NCBI GenBank assembly: GCA_009829735.1
Contig: CM020619.1
Span: 16,807,816-16,871,815, forward strand
Length of the DNA stretch: 64,000 nucleotides
Reading direction: 5' to 3'
From: Pyropia yezoensis
Taxonomy: Eukaryota; Rhodophyta; Bangiophyceae; Bangiales; Bangiaceae
Made by a program: the position numbers and the translations under genes. The notes under the pieces were generated by a model that saw only the letters and a program-made list of their open reading frames with translations, was not told the DNA's origin and searched no databases. Numbering within the stretch: the first letter of the stretch is position 1; every line of letters begins with the position of its first letter. Shown here one piece after another: positions 1-10,442 of the stretch.

Positions 1-59
1 GTGCCGCGCCCCCTCCCTCCCCCCACCCTCCCTTTCCCGGTTGCGCCGCGCCCTCTCCC

Positions 60-1070
60 CCACCCCCCGCCGCCCTCTCCACGGTGTGCCGCGCCCCCTC
101 CCTTTCCCCACCCCTCCCCCCACCCCCCCGCTGCTTGTGGCGGCCAAGGCGGCGGGTTGTGTGGCGGTTGTAGCGGCCGGACCGGTGCGTTTGTTGTGGG
201 GGGGGGGGGGGCGAGAAGAGGGGGCGTGAGGAGGGGGGGAGAGTGTGGGAGGGGTGGGGTGGCGGATCGGCGGCCGGCCGGGGGGGAGCACGGGCGCGGC
301 GGCTCTGTTGGGGGAGGGAGGCAGGTCGCGCTAGCACCGGCGGCGCGTGTTTTCAAACCGCGCCGCCGCCGCTGCTGGCGTGCTGCCCCCAAGCCGCGCC
401 CCCACCCCACGGCCGCTGATTCTCTGCCGTGCCCTTTTCGCCTCTTCCCCCCCACCCCCCTCCCCCACCTCCTCACCCCCCGCAGGTGGCAGCGGCCAAG
501 GCGGCGGGAGGTGGTAGTTGCGGCGGTTGTAGCGGCCGGACCGGTGCGTTTGTTGGGGGGGGGGGGGGGGAGAGGAGGGGGCGTGAGGAGGAGGGGGGGA
601 GAGTGTGGGAGGCGTGGGGTGGAGGATCGGCGGCCGGCCGGGGGGGAGCACGGGCGCGGCGGCTCTGTTGGGGGAGGGGGGCAGGTCGCGCTAGCACCGG
701 CAGCGCGGGTTTTCAAACCGCGCCGCCGCCGCTGCTGGCGTGCTGCCCCCAAGCCGCGCCCCCACCCCACGGCCGCTGATTCCCTGCCGTGCCTTTTTCC
801 ACTCTCCCCCCCCACCCCCCGCCCCCACCCCCTCCCCCCGCAGGTGGCAGCGGCCAAGGCGGCGGGAGGTGGTAGTTGCGACGGTTGTAGCGGCCGGACC
901 GGTGCGTTTGTCGTGGGGGGGGTGGGGGCGAGAGGAGGGGGCGTAAGGAGGAGTGGGGGAGAGTGTGGGAGGCGTGGGGTGGAGGATCGGCGGCCGGCCG
1001 GGGGGGAGCACGTTCCCACCCCCCTCCCCAACCCCCCGCCCTCCTTGCAGGTGGCAGCGGCCAAGGCGGC
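60..1070 (+). repeat. Tandem GC-rich leader repeat, block A
   Basis: The block contains repeated units anchored by the string GCGGCCAAGGCGGCGGG at about 140, 492, 850 and 1057, giving spacings of about 352, 358 and 207 bases (the last unit is shortened). Each full unit carries a G-run, a CGGCCGGCCGGGGGGGAGCA segment, a TTTCAAACCGCGCCGCCGCC segment and a pyrimidine tract ending in GCAG before the next anchor. The same unit recurs at 12.58-13.37 kb, upstream of another gene. The pyrimidine tract plus CAG resembles a 3' splice site, so the block may be a shared promoter or 5' leader with intron. That role is inferred. Confidence 0.85.
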
Positions 1071-1146
1071 GGGCTGTGTGGTGTTGGCGGTCTGTGTGGT
1101 GCGCGTGGTGGCGAGGCCGACACCCCGCGGTGGCTCTGTAGGACCG

Positions 1147-4100
1147 ATGGCACCGGGAAAGGCCGGTGGTGGTGCCTGTGGTGGTGGCCGTGGCGGTGGT
1201 GGCGGCGGTGGTGGGGGCGGTGCCCGGGGTGGTGCCCGGAGCGGTTCCCGTGGCGGTCCCCGTGGTGGCGGTAGCGATGGTGGACGTGGCGGTGCCCGCG
1301 GTGGTGGTAGTGGTGGTTGTAGCGGTGGTGGACGTGGCGGAATCTCTAGTGGTGGCAGCATCGGTCACGGATCCGATAATGGCGACCGAGGAGTCGCCCT
1401 GCGAAACGCTGATCGCGACGGACGTGGTGACGATGACGGCGGACGTCGGGGTAGCCGCGGCACTGACCGACTTGGTCACGCTTTTCGCGACGCCGGCCGG
1501 CCTCGCACGACCTCCCGAGACACTACCGATTGTGGTCGCGCTCACGCTCGAAGCACCGATCGCGGTGGACGTGGAGGCGATGACGGCGGACGTCGAGCTG
1601 ATGGCGGTGGTGACCGACCTCGCACGACTTCCCGTGACACCACTGATCGTGGTCGCGGTCACGCTCGAAGCACCGATCGTGGTGGACGCGGAGGCGATGA
1701 CGGCAGACGTCGGGCTGATGGCGGCGGACGTCAAGCTGATGGCGGGGCTGACCGACCTCGCACGACTTCCCGTGACGCTACTGATCGTGGTCGCGATCAC
1801 GCTCGAAGCACCGATCGAGGTGGACGCGGAGGCGATGACGGCGGACGTCGGGCCGACGGCGGGGCTGACCGACCTCGCACGACTTCCCGTGACGCTGAGC
1901 GTGGTCGCAGTCGTAGCGCCGAGCGTGACGGTCGGGGTGCCGGTCGGGGTGGCGGTGGTGGTGGCGGTGGTGGAGGCGGAGGTGGTGCATCAGCGGGAGC
2001 GGGTGGGGCGGGCCGACCAGGCGGTGGTGGAGACGGCGACGGTCGTGGCGTCGCTGGCGGCAGTTCTGGTCGTCGTGCTGGCACCGGTGGAGCGAGTGGG
2101 TCCGGCGGACCGGGCAGTGGTGGAGACGGCGATGGCCGTGACTTCGCTGATGACAGTCGTTCTGACAGCAACTCTCGGGCCCCGTCTGACGATGAGCAGC
2201 TACCACCTGCACCAGGGGATGTTCCAGTTCTGCATATGGACAGTGGCGTGGGGACGGCGTCGGCGCCTACATGGGTCGATCCTACCAGCGACTACGTTAT
2301 AGCGACGAAGCTGTATGTACCGATCGAGGCCAATCGCATTGCCCCGCGGACGGTGCGTACTATCAACCGCGGCACTGTCGACGAACAGCTGCGGTCGTAC
2401 CGCGACTTTGGTTATTCGACCACGTACGGAATGATATCCGTATGCGCAGACCCATAGTGTCCCGGGGCCTAGGATAGATTTTTATTCGTGGACGGCGCTC
2501 ATCGACTGACGGCGCTGCGGGAGCTGCACAAGGAAGGGCACGCCAACGCTGTCGGTGAGGTGCAAGTGGCGGTCATCGTTCGGCGTGACGGGCAACCCTT
2601 GACGCTCATGATGGCCCTCACGTTGGGGGTGCGCGCCAACTCGACGGCCGCCAAGGCCAAGGAGACGAGCGACGTGGACAACATCCACTTCATTACAAGC
2701 TGGCTACGAGAGTACAACGACCGCCAACCTTTGGGCAAGAAGCAGTCTCTGTTCCAGCACAGTATGTCGGACCTCATTCGGATCTTCTACAACTACATGG
2801 ACAACCGCAAGCAGGACCCCATGGACGTGGACCTTGCTCACCGTGAGTCCGATGAGGTGGACCGTGAACAAGAGGACCAAGACGACGCGACCGTCAGGGG
2901 CGGCCCGGAAACGTCCCGTATTGGCAAGGACGTCTTGCGACGCATGATCAAGATTGCCCTGATCTACATTGAGGACGAGCGGTCTGGCGAATACATTATC
3001 AAGCGCATCACCGACTCTGTGGGCTCACGAGGCGAGCACGCCTTGACGACCGAGTCGTGTGCGTCTCCGGCACTTTGCACTTTGGTGGGCGCACCGCTGG
3101 TGTACTGCAATGAGGTGCGCCTGTGGATGCTCCAGGTCGGTTGGGAGTGGACGGGTCGTCGCAACGCGGGCAACAATGCCATCCGGCGGCTGACACGCGG
3201 CACCGACTCTGCGTTTTTTGCTACTCTTGTCTATTTCGCGCGCTTCGCGATCAACGAAGCGAAGTTGCGGCGCACCCTTCTTCGCATGGCATCAGCCAAG
3301 GACCGTGCAATTGCAGAGGCGCAGGCGCTTACGGCTGTGTGTGCCGTTTTCACACACAGAGCGCCTCTGACGGGCGTGTTGAAGCAGAAGCGTCGCCGAC
3401 AGAACCTCTCGCTGCTGGACGAGCTCCAGGTGTTTGTCCTCACCAAGTACGACGCTCCACAGCCACCGGCCCGAGCCGTCTTGGCTGCGGGTGGCGGTGG
3501 CGGCGGCAAGGGCAAGGGCAAGGGTCGACCCGGAAGGAGGGGCACGGCGGCGTCGGGTGGTGCAGAAGACCCTTTCCGGTTTGTCGAAGACCTGTCCTTT
3601 CACGAGCGCTTCTTTCCCGCGTGGGCAGCCAAGGTGCTGGCCTTCATAACCCCTCCCCCGGATGATCAGGACCGCCCCCTCCCTACTGACTCAGTCACCG
3701 CGTCGGGTACGGCGCCGGCGGCTACCAGGGCCGGTTTACGTGAAGGGGGTGGCAATAGTGCCGTCGCGGGGACCAGGCCTGATGCCGATGCCCGCATGGG
3801 TCGCCGTACCACCGGTGGCGATGGTGACGGCGACGGTGACGGCGACGGTGCTGGGAGCGGAGCTGGGAGCGGAGCTGGGAGCGGAGGTGGTGGAGGTGAT
3901 GGTGGGGTCGGTGGCGGAGGTGATGGCGAGGTTGTAGGCGACCACGTGACCGGCACCGACGGGGCCGCTGGTGGTGACGGTGGTGACGGTGGCGACGGTG
4001 GTGACGGTGGTGACGGTGGCGACGGTGGCGACGGTGACGACAATGGCGACGGTGGTGACGGTGGCGACGGTGACGAAATTGGCGACGGTGGCGACGGCGG

Positions 4101-5604
4101 GGGCAGTTGCGACGGCGCAGGTGGTGGTGACGGTGGCGACGGCGGGGGCGGTGGGGGCGATGGTGACGGTGGCGAGGGCGGGGACGAGGCACCCGCTGTG
4201 CCTGACGTTGCGGGCACAGCCGGCTCCGAGGAGCCGGCCAACGGTGGCGACGGTGCCGTCGGCGACGGGGGCGTTCGCAAGCCAAACCGACTTACGCGCC
4301 CGCGCAAGCCACCTTCGGAAAAGAACGCTTCTGATTCTAGTGGCGGAGCGCCTGCGCCACCGCCAAAAACGAAGCGTCGCCGGACGGCGCCGCGAAAGAA
4401 GGGGAAGAGTGGTGCTGGTGCTCCCGGTGGCCGCGGAAGCGCTGGCAGTGGAGGGGGTGGCCGTGGACAAGGTGGCGGTCATGGGGCGTTTGCTCGCAAG
4501 CGCACTGTCACACTAGGGCGTCCAAGTGTTCCAGGAGGCTCTCAGAAGGACGACGACCAGGCCTATGAGGATACCGTACCCGACATTCCGGACAGTATGA
4601 AAGAGGCGGCCAAGGAGAATCGCCGGGCATCGGACCTCTCTTCCGGGCCCCGTGATACTGCTGTGCGGACGCCGCTGCCGCCCTTTGCTCTCCTGCTGCC
4701 CCTGGAGCACCAGAGCCGCGACTTTGTTCCACGGTCCACGTGGGACGCAATGGGTAACGCAGCCGAGACGCTCATGTGTAACCGTGGCTTGGCGCTCCTT
4801 GACTACACATACCTGGCCCTGGACATGCCCAGCCCCCCCTTCGCCGCGGTGGAACGCCATCGACATATCCCCGACACCCGTTTGCTGCTGACCAACCTAG
4901 CGCGTATCCAGTACGGGACCGAGCTTGTCGAGCGAGGCTGGACGGTGGTCAAGCACGCGATGACCTGCATGACCCGTGTGGAGGGTGGTGGTGGCGCGGA
5001 AGTCGGCGTCGACGGCGCTGCCGTCTCGTCTGGATCATCCACACCCCCGACCAAGATGGACCCCGTCGGCGATTTTCTTCATTCTGTGATCAACAAGTTT
5101 CCGGGTGAAGCCGCGCTCAAGGACGACGACCCGATGTGGACGCCCATCCACAACGCCGACCTTGGCAAGGTCGACGAAGCCGCAATGAAACGTGGTCAGG
5201 GGCGGCTCACCGTGCGACAGTTGGCTCTGGCCGCCAATGGGGACGATAAGGACGCGGACGACTTGTATAAGACCAAGCTGCACTGTGACATGCTGATGGC
5301 TGCCATGGCGCACCAAGTGCTGGTCGGTGCACAGACGGCGCGGCAGCTTAATGAGCGCCCACTGGTGCGGGTGCCCAAGTCCGGCGCCCGAGTATTGCTG
5401 ACCACCTCTCGAGCGGTGCGGCAACAGCCACACGTGGACGCCACTGTCCGTGCCGAGAAACCAGACCCTTCTACTGACCAGAATGCCGACGACAGCCGCC
5501 GAGCGCCGCTGCAGACGTTCTCGCGCCTGCGCAGCCACAACTACTTTGCCATGGCGGCACTGTGGTTGTGTATCTCGGCAGCTTTCACGTTGTCCATCGC
5601 CTGA
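1147..5604 (+). CDS. ParB-like domain protein (interrupted by two TAG codons)
   Basis: The first ATG after the repeat leader is at 1147. The N-terminal part is Gly/Arg-rich, with repeats built on DRPRTTSRDTTDRG and RGGRGGDDGGRR. The ParB-like domain starts near 2300 (ANRIAPRTVRTINRGTVDEQ, then LRSYRDFGY) and continues with FLFVDGAHRLTALRELH near 2480-2530, which carries the DGxHR signature of the ParB/sulfiredoxin fold. Two in-frame TAG codons (2455-2457 and 2470-2472) split the domain, although both halves are in the same frame. A 33-nt GT-AG segment (2440-2472) would remove both without changing frame. A helical region follows to about 3640, then a linker (3820-4200) of Gly/Asp repeats, a basic stretch, and a conserved-looking C-terminal part from about 4700. 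Binding of the nearby palindromes is a hypothesis. The domain call is fairly secure; the gene model is not. Confidence 0.65.
2440..2472 (+). other. Candidate 33-nt GT-AG mini-intron inside the ParB-like domain
   Basis: The segment begins GTATGC and ends CCTAG, is a multiple of three, and lies between complete codons (ATA TCC before, GAT AGA after). It contains both in-frame TAG codons of the ParB-like reading frame, so its removal would give one continuous ORF. The alternative is a decayed gene, or read-through of TAG, because the intervening residues VCADP and CPGA fit a loop of the fold. cDNA would decide. Confidence 0.4.
3815..4200 (+). repeat. GGTGAC/GGCGAC coding microsatellite
   Basis: This is an array of hexamer and nonamer variants of GGTGACGGTGGCGAC in the ParB-like gene, translating into a Gly-Asp linker. 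It also contains three copies of the peptide GAGS. Such an array is expected to be length-variable between alleles. Confidence 0.9.
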
Positions 5605-6068
5605 AGAAGAAGCTGGATGTCCCGCATCTGGTGAGACCTGAGAGGGTGGTTGTGCCTGCGGGTGGTCTCCTCGTCGTCCGCGCGGACGTTGCTCACTGTG
5701 GTGCCGGTCACGAGGACGATCTCTGGCGACTGCGCGCCGCGCCGGCATTGCTGTCCTACTCGCACTCCATCCGGCTGCACCTCTACCTACAAAGTTTTGA
5801 CGAGCCGCTGAAAAACGCCATATACAAGGTCCCTGAGTGGTTGTTTGGTGAGGGCACTGGCGCCCCGTGTCTCGAGCCGAGCAAGTGCAAGAATTGTGGC
5901 GAAATGGTGTACGCCAGTGACGTGGAAGATGCCCACCCTGCAGAAGGGGCGGACGTATCAGACACCTCGTCCCGGGATAAGGATGATCAAGATGATGCAG
6001 AGGACTCTCAGCAGTCTAGCTCGTCGGATGAAGACTACGATCCTCGAGGGCCGCCGAGGGTTGTGTAG
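5562..6068 (+). CDS. C-terminal 2OG-oxygenase-like segment of the ParB-like gene (frame-shifted)
   Basis: A different frame from the preceding ORF carries VVVYLGSFHVVHRL, then VVVPAGGLLVVRADVAHCG, then SIRLHLYLQSFDEP. An HVD triplet (in QQPHVDATV) lies just upstream in the previous frame, near 5430. HxD, then a distal H after a GxLxxxRxDxxH stretch, then R in a beta-strand is the metal- and cosubstrate-binding pattern of the double-stranded beta-helix of Fe(II)/2-oxoglutarate oxygenases. The C-terminus holds KCKNCGEM followed by an acidic tail. The frame change near 5560 may be an indel, or a 20-nt GT-AG segment at 5562-5581. If real, the domain would be fused to the ParB-like domain. Substrate unknown; DNA base oxidation is only a guess. 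Confidence 0.45.
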   Translation: MVVYLGSFHVVHRLKKKLDVPHLVRPERVVVPAGGLLVVRADVAHCGAGHEDDLWRLRAAPALLSYSHSIRLHLYLQSFDEPLKNAIYKVPEWLFGEGTGAPCLEPSKCKNCGEMVYASDVEDAHPAEGADVSDTSSRDKDDQDDAEDSQQSSSSDEDYDPRGPPRVV

Positions 6069-6328
6069 TACTTGACAGCATTGTCTCTCTTGTCTACGAC
6101 TGCTTTGGTATTGTTGTCTTCTGTCGTTTGTGGAAAGGTGGAGGACGTGGCCCGTTGGCTTTGTCATGTGATAATGTCTCGGCGAGGTGTTCACGCCCAG
6201 TCTCCAGGTGTCGATTTTCATAACGAGAACTCTGCACGGCTCGCCTAACTGTACACGACACAATCACGCTGCTGATGAGACGACTCAGTCGGCGTGCGTG
6301 ACTCTTGTCTTTGGGCACAACCCCTGGT
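6069..6328. other. Intergenic stretch before the first palindrome cluster
   Basis: This stretch is AT-richer than the flanking genes and has no convincing ORF. It probably holds the 3' end of the ParB-like transcript. Nothing else is recognised in it. Confidence 0.5.
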
Positions 6329-6567
6329 TCGCGTTATGTACATAACGCGACCACTGGACGGGCGCTCGTGCGACGGGGCAAGAAACATCTGGCAGGATTA
6401 CATTTGCTCAGCAAGGAAGGGTGGACAAGCCCGCCGCTGTGTCGTTGCGCCAAATCGCCCCTCCGGGGCCAGACTGCATTGCAATCCCGTGAGATGCGTT
6501 ATGTACATAACGCGAGCACGGGCTCGGCGCGGGTGCTCTGACACCTAGCGATGTTATGTACATAACA
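6329..6567. repeat. Palindrome cluster 1 (three parS/iteron-like sites)
   Basis: Three perfect palindromes share the core GTTATGTACATAAC: 6329-6350 (22 bp), 6495-6512 (18 bp, GCGTTATGTACATAACGC) and 6552-6567 (16 bp). They occupy the gap between the ParB-like gene and the methyltransferase-like gene. Identical sites occur in a second array at 30.0-30.4 kb. Only the palindrome is conserved; the DNA between copies differs. That is the pattern of repeated protein-binding sites rather than of a decayed repeat family. Confidence 0.9.
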
Positions 6568-6816
6568 AACTCATGGTTCCGATGCTGTACTTCTTTTGAA
6601 TTATTGGTAGATATGTCGGTAATGGACAACTCGGACGAGGCGTTCCCTGTACTGGAAGCAAATTCATTTGTACTTAAGATACGACCAGTGTCAGTCTCCT
6701 TGGCGGTCTTCTCTCGGTACCGTCATCGCCGTTCCTCTCCACGTCTACTGTCGGCACGGTGCGACCTTGGCTGCGTTCTCTTCCCCGGTTTGTGGCCCCT
6801 TCTCTGCGCCACCACC

Positions 6817-9363
6817 ATGCCGTCAAGTGATTCTGTAGAGGTGGTCAACCTTGTCTCAATCTTCGCAGAGCGTGCCGCGTTGGCGGTAGCGCGAGCAGAG
6901 ACGTCTTCACCATCTTTGCCGTATCCTTGTGGGGTTGTCGTCTACGTCCTTGGGTCTTTGCGCGATCTATTTGTCCTCCATTCCCTGGAGGGCAGGGGAG
7001 GGCTCTTGCTACGCTCTGGGACATGGGCTGATCTTGTCGACTGGTGCGAGCACCATTGCCGGCCTATGGTTGACATGGATCCGATCTATCTGTGGGACAG
7101 AGTGGGCCAACCCAGGCTACATTCCCGCACTCGCTGGCTGCACGATAGCATCCCGCACGGGGTCTATGACGCCGTGTGGGTACTGAAGCGGTTCGTAGCA
7201 GTACCGCGTGCTTCCTTCAGTCGTGGTCGGGTACTGCGCTTTGCATCCGGGTCGCGGTGGCACACAGTGGCAACCGCGAGCGGTACTGTCCCCCGTGCTG
7301 GGGCCGAAGACCCCTCGGATGACGAGGACATGGACCGGCAGCGGAACGTTAGGCTGGTGCCCGTCCCCGCGGACGAGGATGTTGACCTGAGGGTGTGGCA
7401 ACTGCTGCTTGTACTGGGCGGCGAGGTTGATGGCGTTGCCGAGCTCTGTCGTTGGGCGTCCCGCCGACGGTGTCAGACGGAAGAGGAGGACGCCCCAGAT
7501 CGCCCTGTAAGGGGAAGTTGGCGCGCGTGTCCCGGGCTAGCGCAACACCTACTGCTTCGCGACGTGCTCGGTGTGGGTGTTCGCCGTACCCCGTCAGACA
7601 CTGTGGACGACGACGACGACGACCTGTCCACCTTTCGTGCATTTGAGCACGTTTTGTCCATGTCGTGTTACTACTGTCTTGAGCAACATCTCCGGCGGGC
7701 ATCCCGGTCCACATGGACTCCACACACGGGCGAGCAGGAACGGCAGTACGAGGAGCGTCTAGCCGGCCGTTTGGACGGCGTGGCAGCCCGAATTCGGACT
7801 ATGGCTCGCGACGTCGTTTCTGGTTGGGATGTCGTGGCGCGCAGTCGGGGTTTTCGCTCCGCCGAGGTGATGCTGTCTACGCACATGCTCTGGTGCCCGT
7901 CTGTGGGCTTCTTCGTGGCGCTGGGGCGGCCATTGGACGCAGAGGACAACCTCACATCGCCCGACGGACAGGTAGTGGACCTGCACACCAGCAAAGGGCC
8001 GGTCCGTGGTGACACTGTCCCGGTACAACGGCAGAGCGCAGTGACAGGCCAGCAGTCGGATGGGCAAGATGATGAGCAGAGGGCGGAGGGGAGGCTGACG
8101 CCGCTTGCAGATGCTCAGCTCCGTGCGGCCGCTGGCACCATGCTTGAGCACGTACACGTGTGCACCGGCGCAGACCGCCTGGGTATTACGGTGACGCGCG
8201 GCCTGCTGGGCCGCGGAGGTCGAGGGGACGCGAGCGCCGCAACCCCTGCGGGCGACGGTGACGACGTATCCCACACAGGACAGCGGCGTCGTAAGCAGCG
8301 CAAGGTCGTGGGCTTCTTGACCGTGGAAGACTACAGGCACCCAGAGTGGGACCGCCTGTCTGGCAATGTGCCTAGAGTACTGCGCAGCGTCTTGGCGGGG
8401 CTGACTGCGTTTTCAAGCCCCCCCCCCGCTGGCCGCGGGGGTACGGCGCCTGCGTGGGCGACGGCGTCTACCCTCGCTCGTCGGGGGCTGTCACCTGCGC
8501 CCGACCGTTGTGCATCTTCCGCCAGAACGATTGAGTTGGCGTTTCGTGCTGACTGCAGAGTGGCTGGCTTGATGGCGGAGCAGCAGGTGGTGGGAGGGTG
8601 TCAATCCGGGCTGTCAATTGGCCGATGGGCGGCGTTGCTGTGTGGGGATGGCCGGCAGGACCGGCCGTGTCAGCAGCCTCAGCGGCCCGACGGCCCCGGT
8701 TATGCTCCGCAGGCTGAGCTGGGGGAAGCCTGGGGCGTGCTGGATGATGCCATGGGCGAGGTATGTGCGACCTACGCTTGTGGGTTTGATGACTTGCTCT
8801 CGGCACATGCCACAAAAGTGGCGACGCGGTCCAACGCGTCTCGTCGCAGGGGTGGTGGCGGAGCGCGTGGCATCCTCGGGGACGGTAGCGGCGGGGGGGG
8901 GGCGACGACAACCTCTACACCGACAGGCGAGCAGACCCTCCCTCCCTTTATTAGTTCTTCGGTACAGCTGGTGCTCTGTGATCCTCCGTACAACATTCGG
9001 GCGGACAGGAGCCTGGAACAGTCTGCACATGACGTGTTTACCTCTGACGACATGCAGCGTGCCGCCCGGTTGTTCCAGACCGTTGTCCGCCCTGGCGGCC
9101 ATGTGCTCATTTTTTGCTCTGCGGGTCAGCTGGGTCCGTGGATGGACACGCTCAAGGCGCTCAGAGATATGGACCCGGTGGGGAGGAAGAGCCTGTCGGC
9201 GTTTCGAGTGGACGGCCACCCGCTGGTGGCGATCAAGGACGCACACGCGGTGAACTCGCACAAAGCAGCGGGTCAAGACGCCGCGGTATGCCGCTTCTGT
9301 GCTGGGTGCCCACGGCCCCACGGCGCGGGAGTTTTCGGAGCGCGCGATGGAAGTGGTGTTTGA
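6817..9363 (+). CDS. DNA methyltransferase-like protein (DPPY motif)
   Basis: The start at 6817 has the context ACCACCATGC. Upstream in-frame ATGs overlap palindrome 3 and are less likely. The N-terminal ~700 residues match no family I know and include acidic DDDDDD near 7608-7625. At 8965-9010 the protein reads VQLVLCDPPYNIRADR, followed by VVRPGGHVLIFCSAGQLGPW. This matches motif IV and the following strand of amino-methyltransferases that methylate adenine N6 or cytosine N4 in DNA. The AdoMet-binding motif I was not located, so activity is uncertain. The frame closes at 9361-9363, but a GTATGC donor at 9286 could splice in phase into the downstream frame that carries the SET-like segment. 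Confidence 0.65.
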   Translation: MPSSDSVEVVNLVSIFAERAALAVARAETSSPSLPYPCGVVVYVLGSLRDLFVLHSLEGRGGLLLRSGTWADLVDWCEHHCRPMVDMDPIYLWDRVGQPRLHSRTRWLHDSIPHGVYDAVWVLKRFVAVPRASFSRGRVLRFASGSRWHTVATASGTVPRAGAEDPSDDEDMDRQRNVRLVPVPADEDVDLRVWQLLLVLGGEVDGVAELCRWASRRRCQTEEEDAPDRPVRGSWRACPGLAQHLLLRDVLGVGVRRTPSDTVDDDDDDLSTFRAFEHVLSMSCYYCLEQHLRRASRSTWTPHTGEQERQYEERLAGRLDGVAARIRTMARDVVSGWDVVARSRGFRSAEVMLSTHMLWCPSVGFFVALGRPLDAEDNLTSPDGQVVDLHTSKGPVRGDTVPVQRQSAVTGQQSDGQDDEQRAEGRLTPLADAQLRAAAGTMLEHVHVCTGADRLGITVTRGLLGRGGRGDASAATPAGDGDDVSHTGQRRRKQRKVVGFLTVEDYRHPEWDRLSGNVPRVLRSVLAGLTAFSSPPPAGRGGTAPAWATASTLARRGLSPAPDRCASSARTIELAFRADCRVAGLMAEQQVVGGCQSGLSIGRWAALLCGDGRQDRPCQQPQRPDGPGYAPQAELGEAWGVLDDAMGEVCATYACGFDDLLSAHATKVATRSNASRRRGGGGARGILGDGSGGGGATTTSTPTGEQTLPPFISSSVQLVLCDPPYNIRADRSLEQSAHDVFTSDDMQRAARLFQTVVRPGGHVLIFCSAGQLGPWMDTLKALRDMDPVGRKSLSAFRVDGHPLVAIKDAHAVNSHKAAGQDAAVCRFCAGCPRPHGAGVFGARDGSGV

Positions 9364-10048
9364 CGAACTGGACGTAGATGGCCCGAATGACGCGGTAGAG
9401 GCGGACGTCGGGGGGGGTGGGCCGGGTAACCAGGAGCACGCTGACGTTCGCCCTCGCCACCACCGCCGCCGTCGGTACGATGGCGAAGAAGGGGGGGGGG
9501 GTGGTCGCACAATGCGAAAGCGACACAACCAGAAAGGCCATAACCACGGCGGCGGCGGCCCTGCTGCTGACCTCGGTACCAGAACATTGGCTGGGTGCAG
9601 GGGCGTGCCGACATCTCTGTTTATCGTACCGTCACCACTGTGTGTGACGGGCTCTGTCAATGACGGACGGGCAACGTCCCCGGTTGATGCCGAAGCGACA
9701 TTGGCCCAGATGGGCGCCGGGCCCGCGGACAGTGATGGGAGACGAGGCGGCGCCGGCGGCAGACGTGGCGACCGGGGAGACGTCTGGCTGGTGCGACCAA
9801 ACGTGGCCATCGTCGCCAATGTCGACGACGCGCAGCCGGTACGGCTGACGCCTGCACACTTTGTCAGGCACGACATGATGGTGGTCATCGCGCTGAGGGA
9901 CATTGCCGTTGGTGAGGAGCACGTTGCGGATTACGGGCCGGACTATGTCTTTTCTTCGGCCGACTGGGAGCGACGCGGCCGGGCAAGTGGGGCGGGCGTG
10001 CTCCTGAGCCACTCGACACCCCACACGTTTGCCCCCATGAGCGGGTGA
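9299..10048 (+). CDS. SET-like C-terminal segment, possibly fused to the methyltransferase
   Basis: The frame reads TAREFSERAMEVVFDELD, then a low-complexity stretch, then RPNVAIVANVDD and VVIALRDIAVGEEHVADYGPDY. The PN, the ALRDI.xGEE and the DYGxDY ending match the C-terminal half of SET-domain lysine methyltransferases. The N-terminal SET half was not found. There is no clear ATG; a 46-nt GTATGC...GGGAG segment (9286-9331) would join the preceding DPPY ORF in phase 0. It may therefore be a bifunctional protein or a separate gene with its 5' exon unresolved. A histone or other chromatin target is only inferred from the family. Confidence 0.5.
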   Translation: MLGAHGPTAREFSERAMEVVFDELDVDGPNDAVEADVGGGGPGNQEHADVRPRHHRRRRYDGEEGGGGGRTMRKRHNQKGHNHGGGGPAADLGTRTLAGCRGVPTSLFIVPSPLCVTGSVNDGRATSPVDAEATLAQMGAGPADSDGRRGGAGGRRGDRGDVWLVRPNVAIVANVDDAQPVRLTPAHFVRHDMMVVIALRDIAVGEEHVADYGPDYVFSSADWERRGRASGAGVLLSHSTPHTFAPMSG

Positions 10049-10089
10049 AGAGTGGGGTGGGGTGTGCCCTTTTTTCGTTGGCACTTTGG

Positions 10090-10090
<1 letters not shown>

Positions 10091-10127
<37 letters not shown>
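10091..10127 (+). repeat. Poly-G tract (37 G)
   Basis: Thirty-seven consecutive G residues lie about 40 bases after the stop of the SET-like ORF. Similar tracts occur at 29,730 and, as poly-C, at 12,213, 13,317 and 32,720. Length is uncertain in any assembly. Confidence 0.95.
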
Positions 10128-10128
<1 letters not shown>

Positions 10129-10442
10129 CTTGCAGACACGCAGGTGGGGGAGGGAAACGTGTGAACATCAGCCACGCATACGCACGGAGAAAAGCTACGA
10201 AGAAAAGCCAGGATGAAGAAGAAAAAAACAGAGAGACAATACAAAGCCGACGCCAGCCAGCCGGTGGATGTGGCTCCCTGTCAACGGCGGCCAGGCTCCG
10301 GCCCTGCCGGCTGGTTCAAACCCCCACCCCCACCCAATCCGCCCCCGCACCCGCCCCCACCGGAGTCATCCGACCCCTCAAGGGAGTCGTCGTCGTCGCC
10401 CCGCTGCGGTGCAGCGCCTGTACGCGCGAGTGCGTCGCGGAG

